DNA of 64,000 nt from Nitrospira sp. (GCA_029194725.1 JARFXQ010000007.1:62001-126000); one strand, 5' to 3'; shown: positions 34,940 to 44,851, counted from the stretch's first letter. The notes: generated from the sequence alone by a model not told the origin. Numbers and translations: made by a program.

Positions 34940-35515
34940 CTACCGCGCTGCTCCTGACACACTGGACTCCCCAGCATCACCACGAATGTACGTAGCCATC
35001 CTAACATTGAACGTCAACAACGCGTCCTGAGTGCCTCTGGACTGAGTCAGCTCGAGATCCTCGATAAACACCAACTCTTCCGCCGTCTCGAGGCCATAGA
35101 TGAATCGACGGAGATCCTCGTATCGTCCGGTTATCGGCCCATGCAAGAGACTCTTTTTCGTATTTGTGACAAGCGTAGGCTCAGTCTTATAGGACAACGC
35201 TGGCAAGGTGACACGATCGAGCTTCGCTTCGTCCGAAATCCTCTGCACTAACGGGGTAAAGTCGCGCTCGGTGGGAAGCATCGCCCAAACTCGGCTCAAG
35301 TTTTGTTTCGCTTTTCTTGCTTCTCGATGATACATCAGCTTCTGGCGGGTCGCGGCCCATTCGCTCTCCAAACGCTCTCGGCTCACCTGAGTGTCTTTCA
35401 CACCGAAATTCTGGACCAGCAATAGCATGAAAAGCAGACCCAGGGCGATTCCCGCCCATGGGAGCAAGGGTGCGAAAGGGTGCTGCCAGAGAAGGAGCAG
35501 GCGGTCTTTCACCAC
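34940..35515 (-). CDS. PilO/GspM-like assembly protein
   Basis: A 191-residue protein with one membrane helix near the N-terminus (LLPWAGIALGLLFMLLLVQNF), a coiled region and a ferredoxin-like periplasmic domain (LLHGPITGRYEDLRRFIYGLE), typical of PilO. It abuts the PilN-like gene without spacer. Confidence 0.75.
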   Translation of the reverse strand: MVKDRLLLLWQHPFAPLLPWAGIALGLLFMLLLVQNFGVKDTQVSRERLESEWAATRQKLMYHREARKAKQNLSRVWAMLPTERDFTPLVQRISDEAKLDRVTLPALSYKTEPTLVTNTKKSLLHGPITGRYEDLRRFIYGLETAEELVFIEDLELTQSRGTQDALLTFNVRMATYIRGDAGESSVSGAAR

Positions 35516-36145
35516 TCATGTTCCTTCGCGTTGGTACCGCAATGTGATGTCGAATTCTACCCATCCGCTCGGTCCGACACGATACTGCGACAAGATCGGG
35601 TCCTGAAATGTTGCGTGATCCTGGAGTCCGATCGTGAAACTAGTGATGTCTTCGAGGCTCATAGCCGTTCCTGTGAGTCGAACCATCGTGCCGGCTTGAT
35701 CAAGACGAACGCTACTGAGCCCAAGACGCGAAGGGATCGCCTGTTCCAGTTCGGTCAAAAACTTTGTCCATGAAAATGCTCTTTTTTCAAGCAGTTGATT
35801 GGCAAACTCGACCTCGAAGGGCAGTCTCTCCAACGACTCTTCCGACAGATCAATGCCTTCATGTTGAGCCTCTGCGACCAGGGCTAGGTCCTGTTGCCGG
35901 ATTCGATCCAGTTCTGCTTGGATGAATGAGGATGCTTGATAGGTGAGGATCGCTTGCGTGACGTTCCAACAATTTCCTAACACAAGCAGGGTACAGCTTC
36001 CGATCAAGATCAATCGAAGCAGAACGACCCTCGGTCGAAAGCGGCGGCTCAGGTTTACCTGGAACCGCTCATCGGCACGGCACAGCAATGGAATTGACTT
36101 GAGTGGTTCGAAGAACTTAGCGACTGAGGACATCATAATTGCCAT
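35516..36145 (-). CDS. PilN/GspL-C-like assembly protein
   Basis: A 209-residue protein; short cytoplasmic N-terminus containing FQVNLSRRFRPRV (the PilN motif that binds PilM), one membrane helix (LLRLILIGSCTLLVLGNCW), coiled coil and periplasmic domain with FLTELEQAIPSRLGLSSVRLD. Located between PilM-like and PilO-like genes, as in type IV pilus operons. Confidence 0.75.
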   Translation of the reverse strand: MAIMMSSVAKFFEPLKSIPLLCRADERFQVNLSRRFRPRVVLLRLILIGSCTLLVLGNCWNVTQAILTYQASSFIQAELDRIRQQDLALVAEAQHEGIDLSEESLERLPFEVEFANQLLEKRAFSWTKFLTELEQAIPSRLGLSSVRLDQAGTMVRLTGTAMSLEDITSFTIGLQDHATFQDPILSQYRVGPSGWVEFDITLRYQREGT

Positions 36146-36146
36146 G

Positions 36147-37142
36147 CTAGAGCACTCCGGCCATCGCAGCCAACGACGTCATCCCTCGGTGACTCCCTTT
36201 AGCTACCCGACCAAGGGTCTCGATCGATTCCCAACCTAGTTGGTCGACGGGCAGTCGGAGCTCTGCCTCAACCAATTCTTGAAAGGCCGAAATGTCTCCC
36301 GCTGCACAAATAACGACTTCCTTAACGACTGCTGAGGGATGTTGTTGTTGACAGAGCTTTAACGACGCGCAACATTCCTCAAGAACCTTGTTCAGCATAT
36401 CGGGCTTCGTAAGCGCTTCAGCTGCCTCGGCCCCCAACAGCTTGCACCGGTAAGACAGTAAGCGCCCTCGTTGACAGATCATCGTCGTCAAGGCTCGGTC
36501 CGATAAGTTGACCCACAGACACTCTCGGCGTCGCCAATGAAATCCACTTAGAGTCCTTCTCCATAGATCAAAGATCCGTAGGCTCGTGATCCCCACTTCT
36601 TGGGGGATAAGTCCGACGGATTCACACAGCGACTCATACTGCGTCAGCACGGATTCCTGAGCCGCGACCGTCAGTACAGTATAGGCTGGCCCCTTGCCTT
36701 CCCAAGGATCACGAAATATCTGGAACAAGACCTTCGCGCCGCTTAGTGGAAACAATTGTTCTTGACTAAGCCGCCAACGGATCAGCGCGTCGCGCTCCTC
36801 GCGCCTGACAGGGAGCTGTTCAAGGTGCAGGACCGTCGCTCTAACCGCCGTGTCAGGCAGCAACACTCCAATCCGTCGAGGAAGAGCAGAGAAGATGGTT
36901 CTCCCGCCGACATGGTGAATCGAGCCAGAACCCGTCAGGGCACGAATCCGATCCGCCAATGTTGAGGGATCGGATACATTTTCGTCCATCGGAGAGGGTT
37001 TGATCATCCCGTCGGAAAGCGGGGAAATGACGCACGTATGTCGGCGCTGCCCATGCCAATTTCGCTCGGCCTCGGCCCACGCGATCGAGTCGCTTCCGAA
37101 CTTCAAGCAACACTGTGGTCGGCTACTAGCCCATTCCCACAT
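36147..37142 (-). CDS. PilM/GspL-like actin-fold protein
   Basis: A 331-residue cytoplasmic protein of the PilM/ASKHA group: CCLKFGSDSIAWAEAER, IGVLLPDTAVRATVLHLEQLP, VNLSDRALTTMICQRGRLLSYR, and a final VVICAAGDISAFQELVEAEL. It should sit under the inner-membrane platform and bind PilN. It follows the GspE-like gene by 4 bp. Confidence 0.75.
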   Translation of the reverse strand: MWEWASSRPQCCLKFGSDSIAWAEAERNWHGQRRHTCVISPLSDGMIKPSPMDENVSDPSTLADRIRALTGSGSIHHVGGRTIFSALPRRIGVLLPDTAVRATVLHLEQLPVRREERDALIRWRLSQEQLFPLSGAKVLFQIFRDPWEGKGPAYTVLTVAAQESVLTQYESLCESVGLIPQEVGITSLRIFDLWRRTLSGFHWRRRECLWVNLSDRALTTMICQRGRLLSYRCKLLGAEAAEALTKPDMLNKVLEECCASLKLCQQQHPSAVVKEVVICAAGDISAFQELVEAELRLPVDQLGWESIETLGRVAKGSHRGMTSLAAMAGVL

Positions 37143-37146
37143 CGCA

Positions 37147-38874
37147 TCACCCTTCCTCGCTGAACGTCACACGATTGATCTCTCGCAGGGACGTCTCTCC
37201 ATTCAACACTTTTTTCAGCGCCGACCGCCGCAGCGTAATCATTCCATCGGTCACGGCTCGATATCGGATTTCTGCAAGAGGCCGCTCGGTACGAATCATC
37301 TCTTTGATTTCATCCGTCAAATCCAAGAACTCAGTGATACATTTTCTTCCTCGGTACCCAGTACCATGACATTGTGGGCACCCCTTTCCTTCATAGAACG
37401 GTGTCTCCTTGTATTGTTCATAGTCCAATCCTGACTCTTCAATAAGAGCCTGCTGTCCTTTGACTGGAGTCCGGCATGACAGACACAGGATACGGACCAG
37501 CCGCTGCGCCAACACACAGTTGAGTGCGGCCAGAAAATTATAGGTGTCGATCCCCATCGACGTGAACCGCCCGATGACGTCAAAGACATTGTTCGCATGC
37601 ACCGTCGTCAACACCAGATGACCGGTCAGGGCCGATTGGATCGCGATCTGCGCCGTTTCGGTATCTCGGATTTCGCCGACCATGATCTTGTCAGGATCAT
37701 GACGGAGTATGGACCGAAGGCCGCGAGCAAACGTGACTCCCTTCCTTTCATTGACGGGAATCTGCACCACTCCCGAGAGTTGGTATTCAACGGGGTCTTC
37801 GATCGTAATTAACTTGTCTTCGAACCTGTTCATCTCCGATATCGCGCCGTACAGCGTCGTCGTCTTCCCGCTTCCGGTCGGCCCCGTCACCAATACCATG
37901 CCATAAGGCCGGGTAATCGCTTTCCGGAATCGCTTCAGATCTTCCGGATTGAACCCGAGCCGCTCGAGCTTCAAATCGGACACTCCAGTCGCAATCGAGT
38001 CGCGGTCCAATATTCGAATCACGACCGACTCACCGAAGACGCTCGGCACAATGGAGACACGAAAATCCACGGTCTTCCGATCCAGCCTCATGCGAAAGCT
38101 CCCGTCTTGAGGCACACGGCGTTCGGCAATATCAAGCTCTGACATGACTTTAAGACGAGAGACTAGCGGGGCATGCAATCGAACATCCAACGGCTCCATG
38201 GCAGGGATCAGGATGCCGTCGACCCGAAGCTTGACTCTTGTCGCGCGATCTGCTGCTTCGATGTGGATGTCACTTGCCCGGCGCTGCATCGCACTCAGCA
38301 GGATAGAGTCCAGCAGCTTCACGGCCGGACTCTGCTCTTTCCCAGCATGATCGAGCGTGGGAATTTCTTCTCCTCGATCATCTTCTTTCACCAAGATCGA
38401 CCGATACTCCGCTTCCAATTCACGGAGCGCTTGACTCGATCCCTCGCTGCGTTCCAGCGCCGCCAGAATTGCGCTCTTGGGGCTGACGACTCGATCAAGC
38501 GGCTTTCCGATGAGGAGCTCCAATTCGTCGAATCCGAGCAGATTTTGCGGGTCGGCAATAGCGATCGTCAGAGTTCCGGAACGCTCGGCCATCGGTACAA
38601 AGGGAAATCGCTGCATCAACTTGATCGAGATGGTTTTGTAGTGCCGAGGATCAACATGAAAATCAGTCAACGGATCATAGGGAAGACCGTATTGAACCGC
38701 CAGGGCATGAGCCAATTGATCCTCCGAAAGAAGCCCTTCGCTGATCAGCGTTTGTCCTAAGGCAACAGACGCTCCCTTCAATCGGCGCAGGACATCCTCG
38801 ACGGAATGTTTCGTGAGCATTCGCTGGTCCACCAAAACCTCGGCAAGCGATACCCTCCAAAGGCTACTGGGCAT
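37147..38874 (-). CDS. gspE: GspE/PilB-type assembly ATPase
   Basis: A 575-residue secretion ATPase. N-terminal MshEN/GspE-N domain (LLSEDQLAHALAVQYGLPY), Walker A GPTGSGKTTTLYGAI, Asp box ITIEDPVEYQLSGV, Walker B-like MVGEIRDTETAQIAIQSALTG, His box LVLTTVHANNVF. A four-cysteine zinc element (CLSC ... CPQC) is present. It would power pseudopilus extension with the GspF protein encoded just upstream. Confidence 0.9.
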   Translation of the reverse strand: MPSSLWRVSLAEVLVDQRMLTKHSVEDVLRRLKGASVALGQTLISEGLLSEDQLAHALAVQYGLPYDPLTDFHVDPRHYKTISIKLMQRFPFVPMAERSGTLTIAIADPQNLLGFDELELLIGKPLDRVVSPKSAILAALERSEGSSQALRELEAEYRSILVKEDDRGEEIPTLDHAGKEQSPAVKLLDSILLSAMQRRASDIHIEAADRATRVKLRVDGILIPAMEPLDVRLHAPLVSRLKVMSELDIAERRVPQDGSFRMRLDRKTVDFRVSIVPSVFGESVVIRILDRDSIATGVSDLKLERLGFNPEDLKRFRKAITRPYGMVLVTGPTGSGKTTTLYGAISEMNRFEDKLITIEDPVEYQLSGVVQIPVNERKGVTFARGLRSILRHDPDKIMVGEIRDTETAQIAIQSALTGHLVLTTVHANNVFDVIGRFTSMGIDTYNFLAALNCVLAQRLVRILCLSCRTPVKGQQALIEESGLDYEQYKETPFYEGKGCPQCHGTGYRGRKCITEFLDLTDEIKEMIRTERPLAEIRYRAVTDGMITLRRSALKKVLNGETSLREINRVTFSEEG

Positions 38875-38931
38875 ACGCGACCTCTCTCATCCTTGTATCC
38901 TTGTCGTCTTCAGACCCCACTTCTCTCCGAT

Positions 38932-40146
38932 CTAACCGCCGACGGTCCCGGCCATCTCAAATACCGGCAGGTACATGATAATCACGATTCCGCCGACCAA
39001 TACTCCCATGACGAGCAGTAGAACCGGCTCCATCCATGTCGTGAGCTGCGTAAGCTTCGTATCGAGGTCAGCCTCATAAAACTCCGCGACGTCCCGCAAC
39101 ATCGTATCAAGTGAGCCCGTTTCCTCCCCTACCGATAACATTTCGATCGCGAGTTTCGGGAACATTCTGGAACGATTCAATGCATCAGCCAATGTCGCCC
39201 CATCGCGAATCTCATTGACGGCCCCGATCGTTTCTTGTGAGATCCATCGATTTGAGACGGCTCCTCGTGCGCCTCGTAACGCATCAATGAGCGGGGTGCC
39301 TCCGGCAAGTATCGTTCCGAGCGTTCGCGTAAGCTGAACGGTATTGTGTTCGACTGCAATCTGACCCACGAGTGGGAGTTTCAGCACAAGCCGATCGACC
39401 ACCAACTGTCCTGCCGGAGTGGCGTAGTAGGTATGTATTCCTATCATGACGCCGATCACGACGATTGCTGCGGGCACGATCCGTGACTCGGCATGCATGA
39501 CCATATCGAGCAGGACTTGGGTTGCCCATGGCAAAGTCGTCGCTGATGCTCCATAGACCGACACGAAAGTCGGCATGACATAGGTTAATAGAAACCCGAC
39601 CACCGCCAGGCCGATGCCGATGAGAGCAATGGGATAGGAGATCGCCTTCTTCACTTTCTGACGAAGCCCGACCATCAACTTCAGATACGCAACGTACCGC
39701 TGTAGCACCTCCGGAAGATTGCCCGATTGCTCTCCTGCCTTTACTGTGGCGACATACAGTTCCGGAAAATATACACAGTGCTTAGCTAACGCTTCCGAGG
39801 CCGAGGCTCCACCTCGGATGTCTTCCCGTACATCACGTAGTGCCCGCTGAAATCCAGCATGGCCGGCTCGTTCGATCAGAAGCTCCCAGATGCGCAAAAC
39901 GGGTAGCCCAGACTTGACTAGGGCCAGCAATTCTTGATTGAAGACCAAGAACTGCCCGAGTGGAAGCCTTCCCCATGGCCACAACGTCTCCAGCTTGGCT
40001 GAGGTGATTCCTCGACGCTGAAGATTGAAGACCAACAACCCTTGTGACTCTAGTTTGGCACGAACTGATAACTCATCTTCTCCTTCCACGCGCCCATGAA
40101 TTGTGGACCCATCAGGCCGCGCGACTCGATAGGCAAATAATGCCAT
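38932..40146 (-). CDS. gspF: GspF/PilC-type inner-membrane platform protein
   Basis: A 404-residue protein with two T2SSF domains (KSGLPVLRIWELLIERAGHAG; TILAGGTPLIDALRGARG), three membrane helices (ALIGIGLAVVGFLLTYVMPTF; IVPAAIVVIGVMIGIHTYY; VLLLVMGVLVGGIVIIMYLP) and conserved VGEETGSLDTML. It starts MALFAYRVARPDGSTIHGRVE as usual for the family. Confidence 0.9.
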   Translation of the reverse strand: MALFAYRVARPDGSTIHGRVEGEDELSVRAKLESQGLLVFNLQRRGITSAKLETLWPWGRLPLGQFLVFNQELLALVKSGLPVLRIWELLIERAGHAGFQRALRDVREDIRGGASASEALAKHCVYFPELYVATVKAGEQSGNLPEVLQRYVAYLKLMVGLRQKVKKAISYPIALIGIGLAVVGFLLTYVMPTFVSVYGASATTLPWATQVLLDMVMHAESRIVPAAIVVIGVMIGIHTYYATPAGQLVVDRLVLKLPLVGQIAVEHNTVQLTRTLGTILAGGTPLIDALRGARGAVSNRWISQETIGAVNEIRDGATLADALNRSRMFPKLAIEMLSVGEETGSLDTMLRDVAEFYEADLDTKLTQLTTWMEPVLLLVMGVLVGGIVIIMYLPVFEMAGTVGG

Positions 40147-40186
40147 AGGTGCAGACCTTCACAACCACTTAGTTCGCTGTGCGCCA

Positions 40187-41038
40187 CTACATTCGTTCCT
40201 GATCGAGCTCTTCAGTGGATGGCTCAATAAGCCAGAGAGCTTGCCCAACCTGAATACGGTCGTTCGGCAACGCGTTGCGAACCATGAGACCTCTGACGGA
40301 AGTGTGATATCGGCGTGCGATACTCCATAACGTATCCCCAGATTTAACTACTACCCGTATGCGAGGTTCCACAGTTCCCAACAGAAGGCTCCGCGATGCA
40401 TCGCCGACCGAGGATTCTCCCGACACCTCCGCCGCCCCCGAGACAAGCCGGGTGCCTTCTTCCAGAGCTGCCAACAGGACACCCTGCTGAGGGCCAACAG
40501 TTGCCAGCTTCAGCTGCCTATCGCTTGGAGAAGCCATGGCCGCGGGAGAAACATTTCTCTTCACCTGTTTCCCAACTTTCGGCAATTGCTCTTGAAGCTG
40601 TTTCCGTTGATTCTGCAGTGCGGCTCTGGTTTGCCCCACCTCTTCCCGTTCGGAACGAGCGCTGGTCAATTCTTCCCGCTGGAGATCAATCACATGGCGA
40701 GCTTCCGTCAACCGACGTTCCGCTTCCCGAATACGCCCCTCGAGTTGCGCCCGGACGATCTGCACATCAGCCAATTCCTGGCGCCGTGTGTCGACTTCCG
40801 CTCTCAACTCGGCAACTGCTCGCTGAGCATCTCGCAATGAGATCTTGAGGGTATCTACTGTGAGTTGGAGATCAAACACCTCCGGTTCTTTCATGATGGT
40901 GGGTTCGATCGGACTACAGGCCGACATTCCGAGTAGAAGGATTCCCATGAACGTATTCCCCCATTCTCCCCTCACTCGAAACGCTTTGTACCCGTGGCAA
41001 AATCTACTCTGAGGCAATCTCACGCGCCTGTTCACCAT
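40187..41038 (-). CDS. LysM-domain lipoprotein with coiled coil
   Basis: A 283-residue (or shorter) lipoprotein: LLLGMSACSPIEP carries the lipobox, followed by about 95 residues of heptad-like coiled coil (LRAEVDTRRQELADVQIVRA) and a C-terminal LysM domain (VVKSGDTLWSIARRYHTSVRGLM) that binds peptidoglycan. The ATG at 41038 overlaps the pseudopilin stop; an internal ATG at 40948 gives a short signal, so the start is unsure. It may anchor the secretion machine to the wall. Confidence 0.75.
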   Translation of the reverse strand: MVNRRVRLPQSRFCHGYKAFRVRGEWGNTFMGILLLGMSACSPIEPTIMKEPEVFDLQLTVDTLKISLRDAQRAVAELRAEVDTRRQELADVQIVRAQLEGRIREAERRLTEARHVIDLQREELTSARSEREEVGQTRAALQNQRKQLQEQLPKVGKQVKRNVSPAAMASPSDRQLKLATVGPQQGVLLAALEEGTRLVSGAAEVSGESSVGDASRSLLLGTVEPRIRVVVKSGDTLWSIARRYHTSVRGLMVRNALPNDRIQVGQALWLIEPSTEELDQERM

Positions 41039-41433
41039 TGGTTATATGGAGTCCCGTTTGTCCCAACAAGGTCCGACCCTGAATACACATCAAAGACGCC
41101 ACCCTCCGTAGGTTCAATGATCTGTTGCCAAGAACTCGGGGAGTTCGTGAAGGGGTCTTTGGGTAACGCTCTCAGATATCCGGAAGTTACTAGACCATCC
41201 AAAGCTGGAGGGTACCTCCCTTTGTCCGCACGATGATGGTCCAACAATTCGCGTAGCGTGAACAGGTCCTGTCGCAACACCGTCTCTCGTGCCTTGATCA
41301 ATGATGATTGATAGGATGGAACGGCAATAGTAGCCAAAATGCCCACGATGGACACGGTGATCATAAGTTCAATCAGTGTGAACCCCTGGGGATTCCATCC
41401 ATCCAGCTTACCAATCCTGATACTTGGTGCCAT
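41032..41433 (-). CDS. GspG-like major pseudopilin
   Basis: A 133-residue prepilin with the classic cleavage site NPQGFTLIELMITVSIVGIL, Glu5 present, then ARETVLRQDLFTLRELLDHH and the GspG-type PKDPFTNSPSSW near the C-terminus. Its leader is 16-17 residues. It overlaps the preceding pseudopilin by 26 bp. It is the best candidate for the main pseudopilus subunit. Confidence 0.85.
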   Translation of the reverse strand: MAPSIRIGKLDGWNPQGFTLIELMITVSIVGILATIAVPSYQSSLIKARETVLRQDLFTLRELLDHHRADKGRYPPALDGLVTSGYLRALPKDPFTNSPSSWQQIIEPTEGGVFDVYSGSDLVGTNGTPYNQW

Positions 41434-41914
41434 CGAGTGCAGACTCCTCGCTTTGCGTCATCACGTCGTAAACATCTTCACCGCACCAACTAGATGGCTT
41501 TGGGCCATCCTTATAACAACGCAGAGCCCAATCGGATTTTCCTGTCAGTGGATCGATCGGCATCGTGCGTAAATAGCGCCTCACCATGGTGCCTCGAACC
41601 GCTGCACTTTCTCCCGTCAGTTTTACTCCTAACAGAACATCGAGAGACTTCGGATAGCCGTACTGCCCGGTAACCTCTTTACACGTCAACCTATTTTTCA
41701 TGCAGACTGCTCCAAGTAAGACATCCCCATCGCGATTCCATTCCATCTTAAACAGATCGATCGCGCCACGAATCGTCCGAAGATCCTGGCGCAGCTCCAT
41801 CTCTTGGGCTCGTTTTGCCGACACTTTACCCAGAGGCATGGCAACCGAAGCCAGGATCACAATGATGGCCATGGTGACGAGAATCTCGATGAGTGTTAGG
41901 CCGTCTTCCCTCAC
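41408..41914 (-). CDS. GspG-like pseudopilin with cysteine-containing insert
   Basis: A 168-residue prepilin with a very short leader (MREDG) before LTLIEILVTMAIIVILASVA. It has the GspG core (ELRQDLRTIRGAIDLFK; LRTMPIDPLTGKSDWAL) and four cysteines that could form disulfides (CMKNRLTC; CYKDGPKPSSWC). The GTG start overlaps the secretin stop (GTGA). Confidence 0.8.
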   Translation of the reverse strand: MREDGLTLIEILVTMAIIVILASVAMPLGKVSAKRAQEMELRQDLRTIRGAIDLFKMEWNRDGDVLLGAVCMKNRLTCKEVTGQYGYPKSLDVLLGVKLTGESAAVRGTMVRRYLRTMPIDPLTGKSDWALRCYKDGPKPSSWCGEDVYDVMTQSEESALDGTKYQDW

Positions 41915-44256
41915 CGCACTCGTACCACCCCTCTCCCGACTACTTCTGTCGATGCCTCCACTGCACTGTCAGAATCAGTCAGTTCAACGCGAAGCGGCGA
42001 CACTCCTGGTGCCCTTGCGACAAAGATAATGCTCGCAGATCGCGGAACATGTTGGCTCGGACGGGCCAGCCGGAACGCTATACTTCCTACAGCAGTTCCC
42101 TGAGTTCCAGGAGGGAGGCCCGGTGAGGTGACAAGTTCCGCCGCACTGAGCCGTTTGAACTGAAGCACCTTCGGGTCATATTCGAACTTGAACACGTTGC
42201 GGCCCGATGCGCCGATCCGACCATCCACGATCGACAGCCTGATTTCCCGACCAGCTTGAACTGCCGATTCATGTGGGTGGATAGCCAGCAGTGGATCGGG
42301 GGCAGCCAGTTGAGCTAAGGAACGGGCCCGGTTCGTTTCTCCCACGTCTTTCGCTGTTCTGTCGCCTGCGACGGGATGCTCTCCGTACCCAGTCCCCAAC
42401 AACGTGGATGCCTTCCGCCCAGGGACCGGATACATCGGCTCGGTCGCATAGGTGAATTCCGTGCCGGACCAGAACGCTTGCGCGTCGAGTGCCGGTGGGG
42501 TCATGTTCTGCACAATATGCGGCGTAATCGTCAAAATCACTTCCGTGGTAACTCGGTCGGTCTTGAACGAACTGATGAGATTCCCGATCAAAGGAAGGTC
42601 GCCAAGCCACGGGATCGTGACTTTGGTTTTCCGATCTTCTTCTTGCAGAAGCCCGCCCAGGATAATGGTTTCCCCGTCCTTGATGCTCAGCATCGTCTCG
42701 GCAGACCGATTCCCGAACTTGAACTGCGTAATGGGCGGAGACGCCTGCAAGGTGACTTGCTCGCCCAGTCGAATCACTTCGATCTTCATTTTCAATCCGA
42801 GCTCGCCCCCCAGCCTGATAGAAGGTTCGACCGTCAGTTTGACACCGGTATCCCGAAATTCAATCGACGTCACGGTCGATGTCGTCGGCACAGCGCCCGT
42901 CGTGGCTTGACCGGGCAGAACGTTCGTCGTGGACAGAAGGATGGGTTGTTTGTCGCCAATGTTGATCTCCGCTTTCTTGTTATTCACGACTCGGATCTTC
43001 GGCGCGGCAAGCGTCTTTGCGTCCGTTATCTGTTTGAAGAAATCCAGCTGGACATTCGTCGGGAGCTTGAAGAGATAATTATCCGGTCCTAAGTTGGTCA
43101 ACTGACGCAAGGTGAACTGTTGGGCGAGTGTCCCGGCAATAAGGCCGGCAGGCCCTGGAGGAACCATGGCGTAGGCGACCTGTTTCGGATATGTCAGTCC
43201 ATAGGACTGATTGACGGTCCGATCGACCTCCAGCACTTCGACGTCAAAGAGCACTTCTGCCTCCTGGCGATCGTTGGCCAGGATAATTTTTTCAGCCATC
43301 TGGATTTTTTCAGGCTGATCACGGATTACGATCGTGTTCAACTGCTCATTGGCATGCATGCGCTTTGAATCGAGCATGTTTTTCAGAAGCGACAACATGT
43401 CTTTGGATTTGGCGTTCGAAAGGTAAAAGGTTCGGATCATCAGATCCTGATACTGTTCCTGTTTCTGCTTGGTATCAGGGCTGACGATCAAGACAGTTGG
43501 AGAGATCTGACGGGAAAACAAACTGTTGCTATTGAGAATCAGTCGCAGTGCTTCATCAAAAGACGTGTCCTGAATCGAAATAGAAATAGGGTCGTTCCTC
43601 ACATCCTTGTCGAAAACCAACGTAAACCCGCCAACCTTCGCCACACTCTCCAAGACTTCCTTAATGCCGGCGTTCTTGAATTTTAACGCCACAGGCTGCC
43701 TCGAACGCTCCTCCCTTGCGAGGCCTTGTTGCTCTTCGGTAAGTCTGGTAATGCTCTCCAGCGCCTCATGGTATGTTGGGTCGAGCTCAACAGCCCGCCC
43801 AAAACTACTCATTGCCTCGTCGATTCGCCCATGTTGAACCAGCCGTTCCGCCTCGCGGTAATGAGACCTGGATTCTTTCACGCGGGTGGTCTCCATGAAA
43901 CCCGCTTGGAGGTCGGCACTGGAGGGGTCGATGGCCAAAGCCCGCTTGAATTCTTCGAGAGCAAGATCGAATTGCTTTTCCTTCAGAAACGCCCGACCGT
44001 TCTCCGCATGCATCGCCGCGGCGCGCTCGCGAGCCAACGCGTACTTGCGTTGCAGAGAAGGCTCAAAAGGATGGTCTTTTAGCGCCTGTTTGTAAGCAAG
44101 GCTGGCTTCTTCCCAACGCTCCCCAGCCAAATGCTGATCTCCACGCTTGACCTCCGGAGGCACCACCAGCGCGCATCCAAACATCCCAACGATTACCAGA
44201 ACCTGGGTGAGTTCTATCGTTCGGTTGTGAAGAAACAGCTTCAATTGACGAGCCAC
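41911..44256 (-). CDS. TPR-secretin-cohesin outer-membrane channel protein
   Basis: A 781-residue secretin. Residues about 40-190 are TPR-like (WEEASLAYKQALKDHPFEP; FDLALEEFKRALAIDPSSADL). Secretin N-domains follow (LKFKNAGIKEVLESVAKVGG; TFYLSNAKSKDMLSLLKNML), then the secretin core (DGETIILGGLLQEEDRK; IPWLGDLPLIGNLISS; VILTITPHIV). The last ~120 residues resemble a cohesin/carbohydrate-binding-like beta domain (VFKFEYDPKVLQFKRLSAAE). GTG start behind AGGAAA. First gene of the operon. The N-terminal segment has a possible weak lipobox (FGC). Confidence 0.85.
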   Translation of the reverse strand: MARQLKLFLHNRTIELTQVLVIVGMFGCALVVPPEVKRGDQHLAGERWEEASLAYKQALKDHPFEPSLQRKYALARERAAAMHAENGRAFLKEKQFDLALEEFKRALAIDPSSADLQAGFMETTRVKESRSHYREAERLVQHGRIDEAMSSFGRAVELDPTYHEALESITRLTEEQQGLAREERSRQPVALKFKNAGIKEVLESVAKVGGFTLVFDKDVRNDPISISIQDTSFDEALRLILNSNSLFSRQISPTVLIVSPDTKQKQEQYQDLMIRTFYLSNAKSKDMLSLLKNMLDSKRMHANEQLNTIVIRDQPEKIQMAEKIILANDRQEAEVLFDVEVLEVDRTVNQSYGLTYPKQVAYAMVPPGPAGLIAGTLAQQFTLRQLTNLGPDNYLFKLPTNVQLDFFKQITDAKTLAAPKIRVVNNKKAEINIGDKQPILLSTTNVLPGQATTGAVPTTSTVTSIEFRDTGVKLTVEPSIRLGGELGLKMKIEVIRLGEQVTLQASPPITQFKFGNRSAETMLSIKDGETIILGGLLQEEDRKTKVTIPWLGDLPLIGNLISSFKTDRVTTEVILTITPHIVQNMTPPALDAQAFWSGTEFTYATEPMYPVPGRKASTLLGTGYGEHPVAGDRTAKDVGETNRARSLAQLAAPDPLLAIHPHESAVQAGREIRLSIVDGRIGASGRNVFKFEYDPKVLQFKRLSAAELVTSPGLPPGTQGTAVGSIAFRLARPSQHVPRSASIIFVARAPGVSPLRVELTDSDSAVEASTEVVGRGVVRVR

Positions 44257-44851
44257 ACTAGATGTTTCCTACGGACATTCCACCTGGCACGAAGGCATTG
44301 CCCCTGCCCAGCCATCAATTTTCATACTACCGATCAGGACAGCCCCAAACGGAAAAGGCTCGAAGGGATGAGACTGTTGTCCCACAAGAAACAGTCAACA
44401 AGTTAAGATGGAGCACGATGGCGAGTTCGTCAGCAACAGGGTGTGCTCGCCAGAGCATGCGTTCGTTAACATTAGACCGCTCGGACAGTCGAAGAAGCGG
44501 TCTCTGCTGCTGCAAGCTGGTGAAACAATCTTTGACCCGTCAGCAATGCAGATCGCCGACAGGTCGCGAACCAATGGAGACGATCCGCAAGGACAGCCAC
44601 CTCACCCACTGAACCACATCGTCTCAAGACGCACGCCTTTCCACAGATGAGACTCCAGTTGGGTAAAGAGACAAGGCACCGTCCGTGCTGCATGGTCAGC
44701 CGTTGAGCGGCACGAGAATGAGGCTGCAGATCTTTCAACATTCTGCTGTTTGCCCTCTGCTTCGAAAGAAGTCTCGGTCATTTATCAGAACCCCTCCCCC
44801 CAAAGCCTACGCCGGCGGAAAGCGCACAAGTCCCGCCATCCCTCACGTGGA
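44257..44851. other. Non-coding gap upstream of the secretion operon
   Basis: About 595 bp between the secretin gene (reading left) and the end of the BACON protein gene. Short frames on both strands lack ribosome binding sites and family likeness. It must contain the secretion-operon promoter, but none stands out. Confidence 0.35.

Noticed and set aside
44284..44301. TGGCACG...TTGCC resembling a sigma-54 promoter
   Set aside because: The GG-to-GC distance is 2 bp too long for the strict sigma-54 spacing, and no gene begins downstream on that strand.
44408..44741. Overlapping short open frames in the gap before the secretin gene
   Set aside because: No Shine-Dalgarno sequences, no family likeness, biased composition on both strands.
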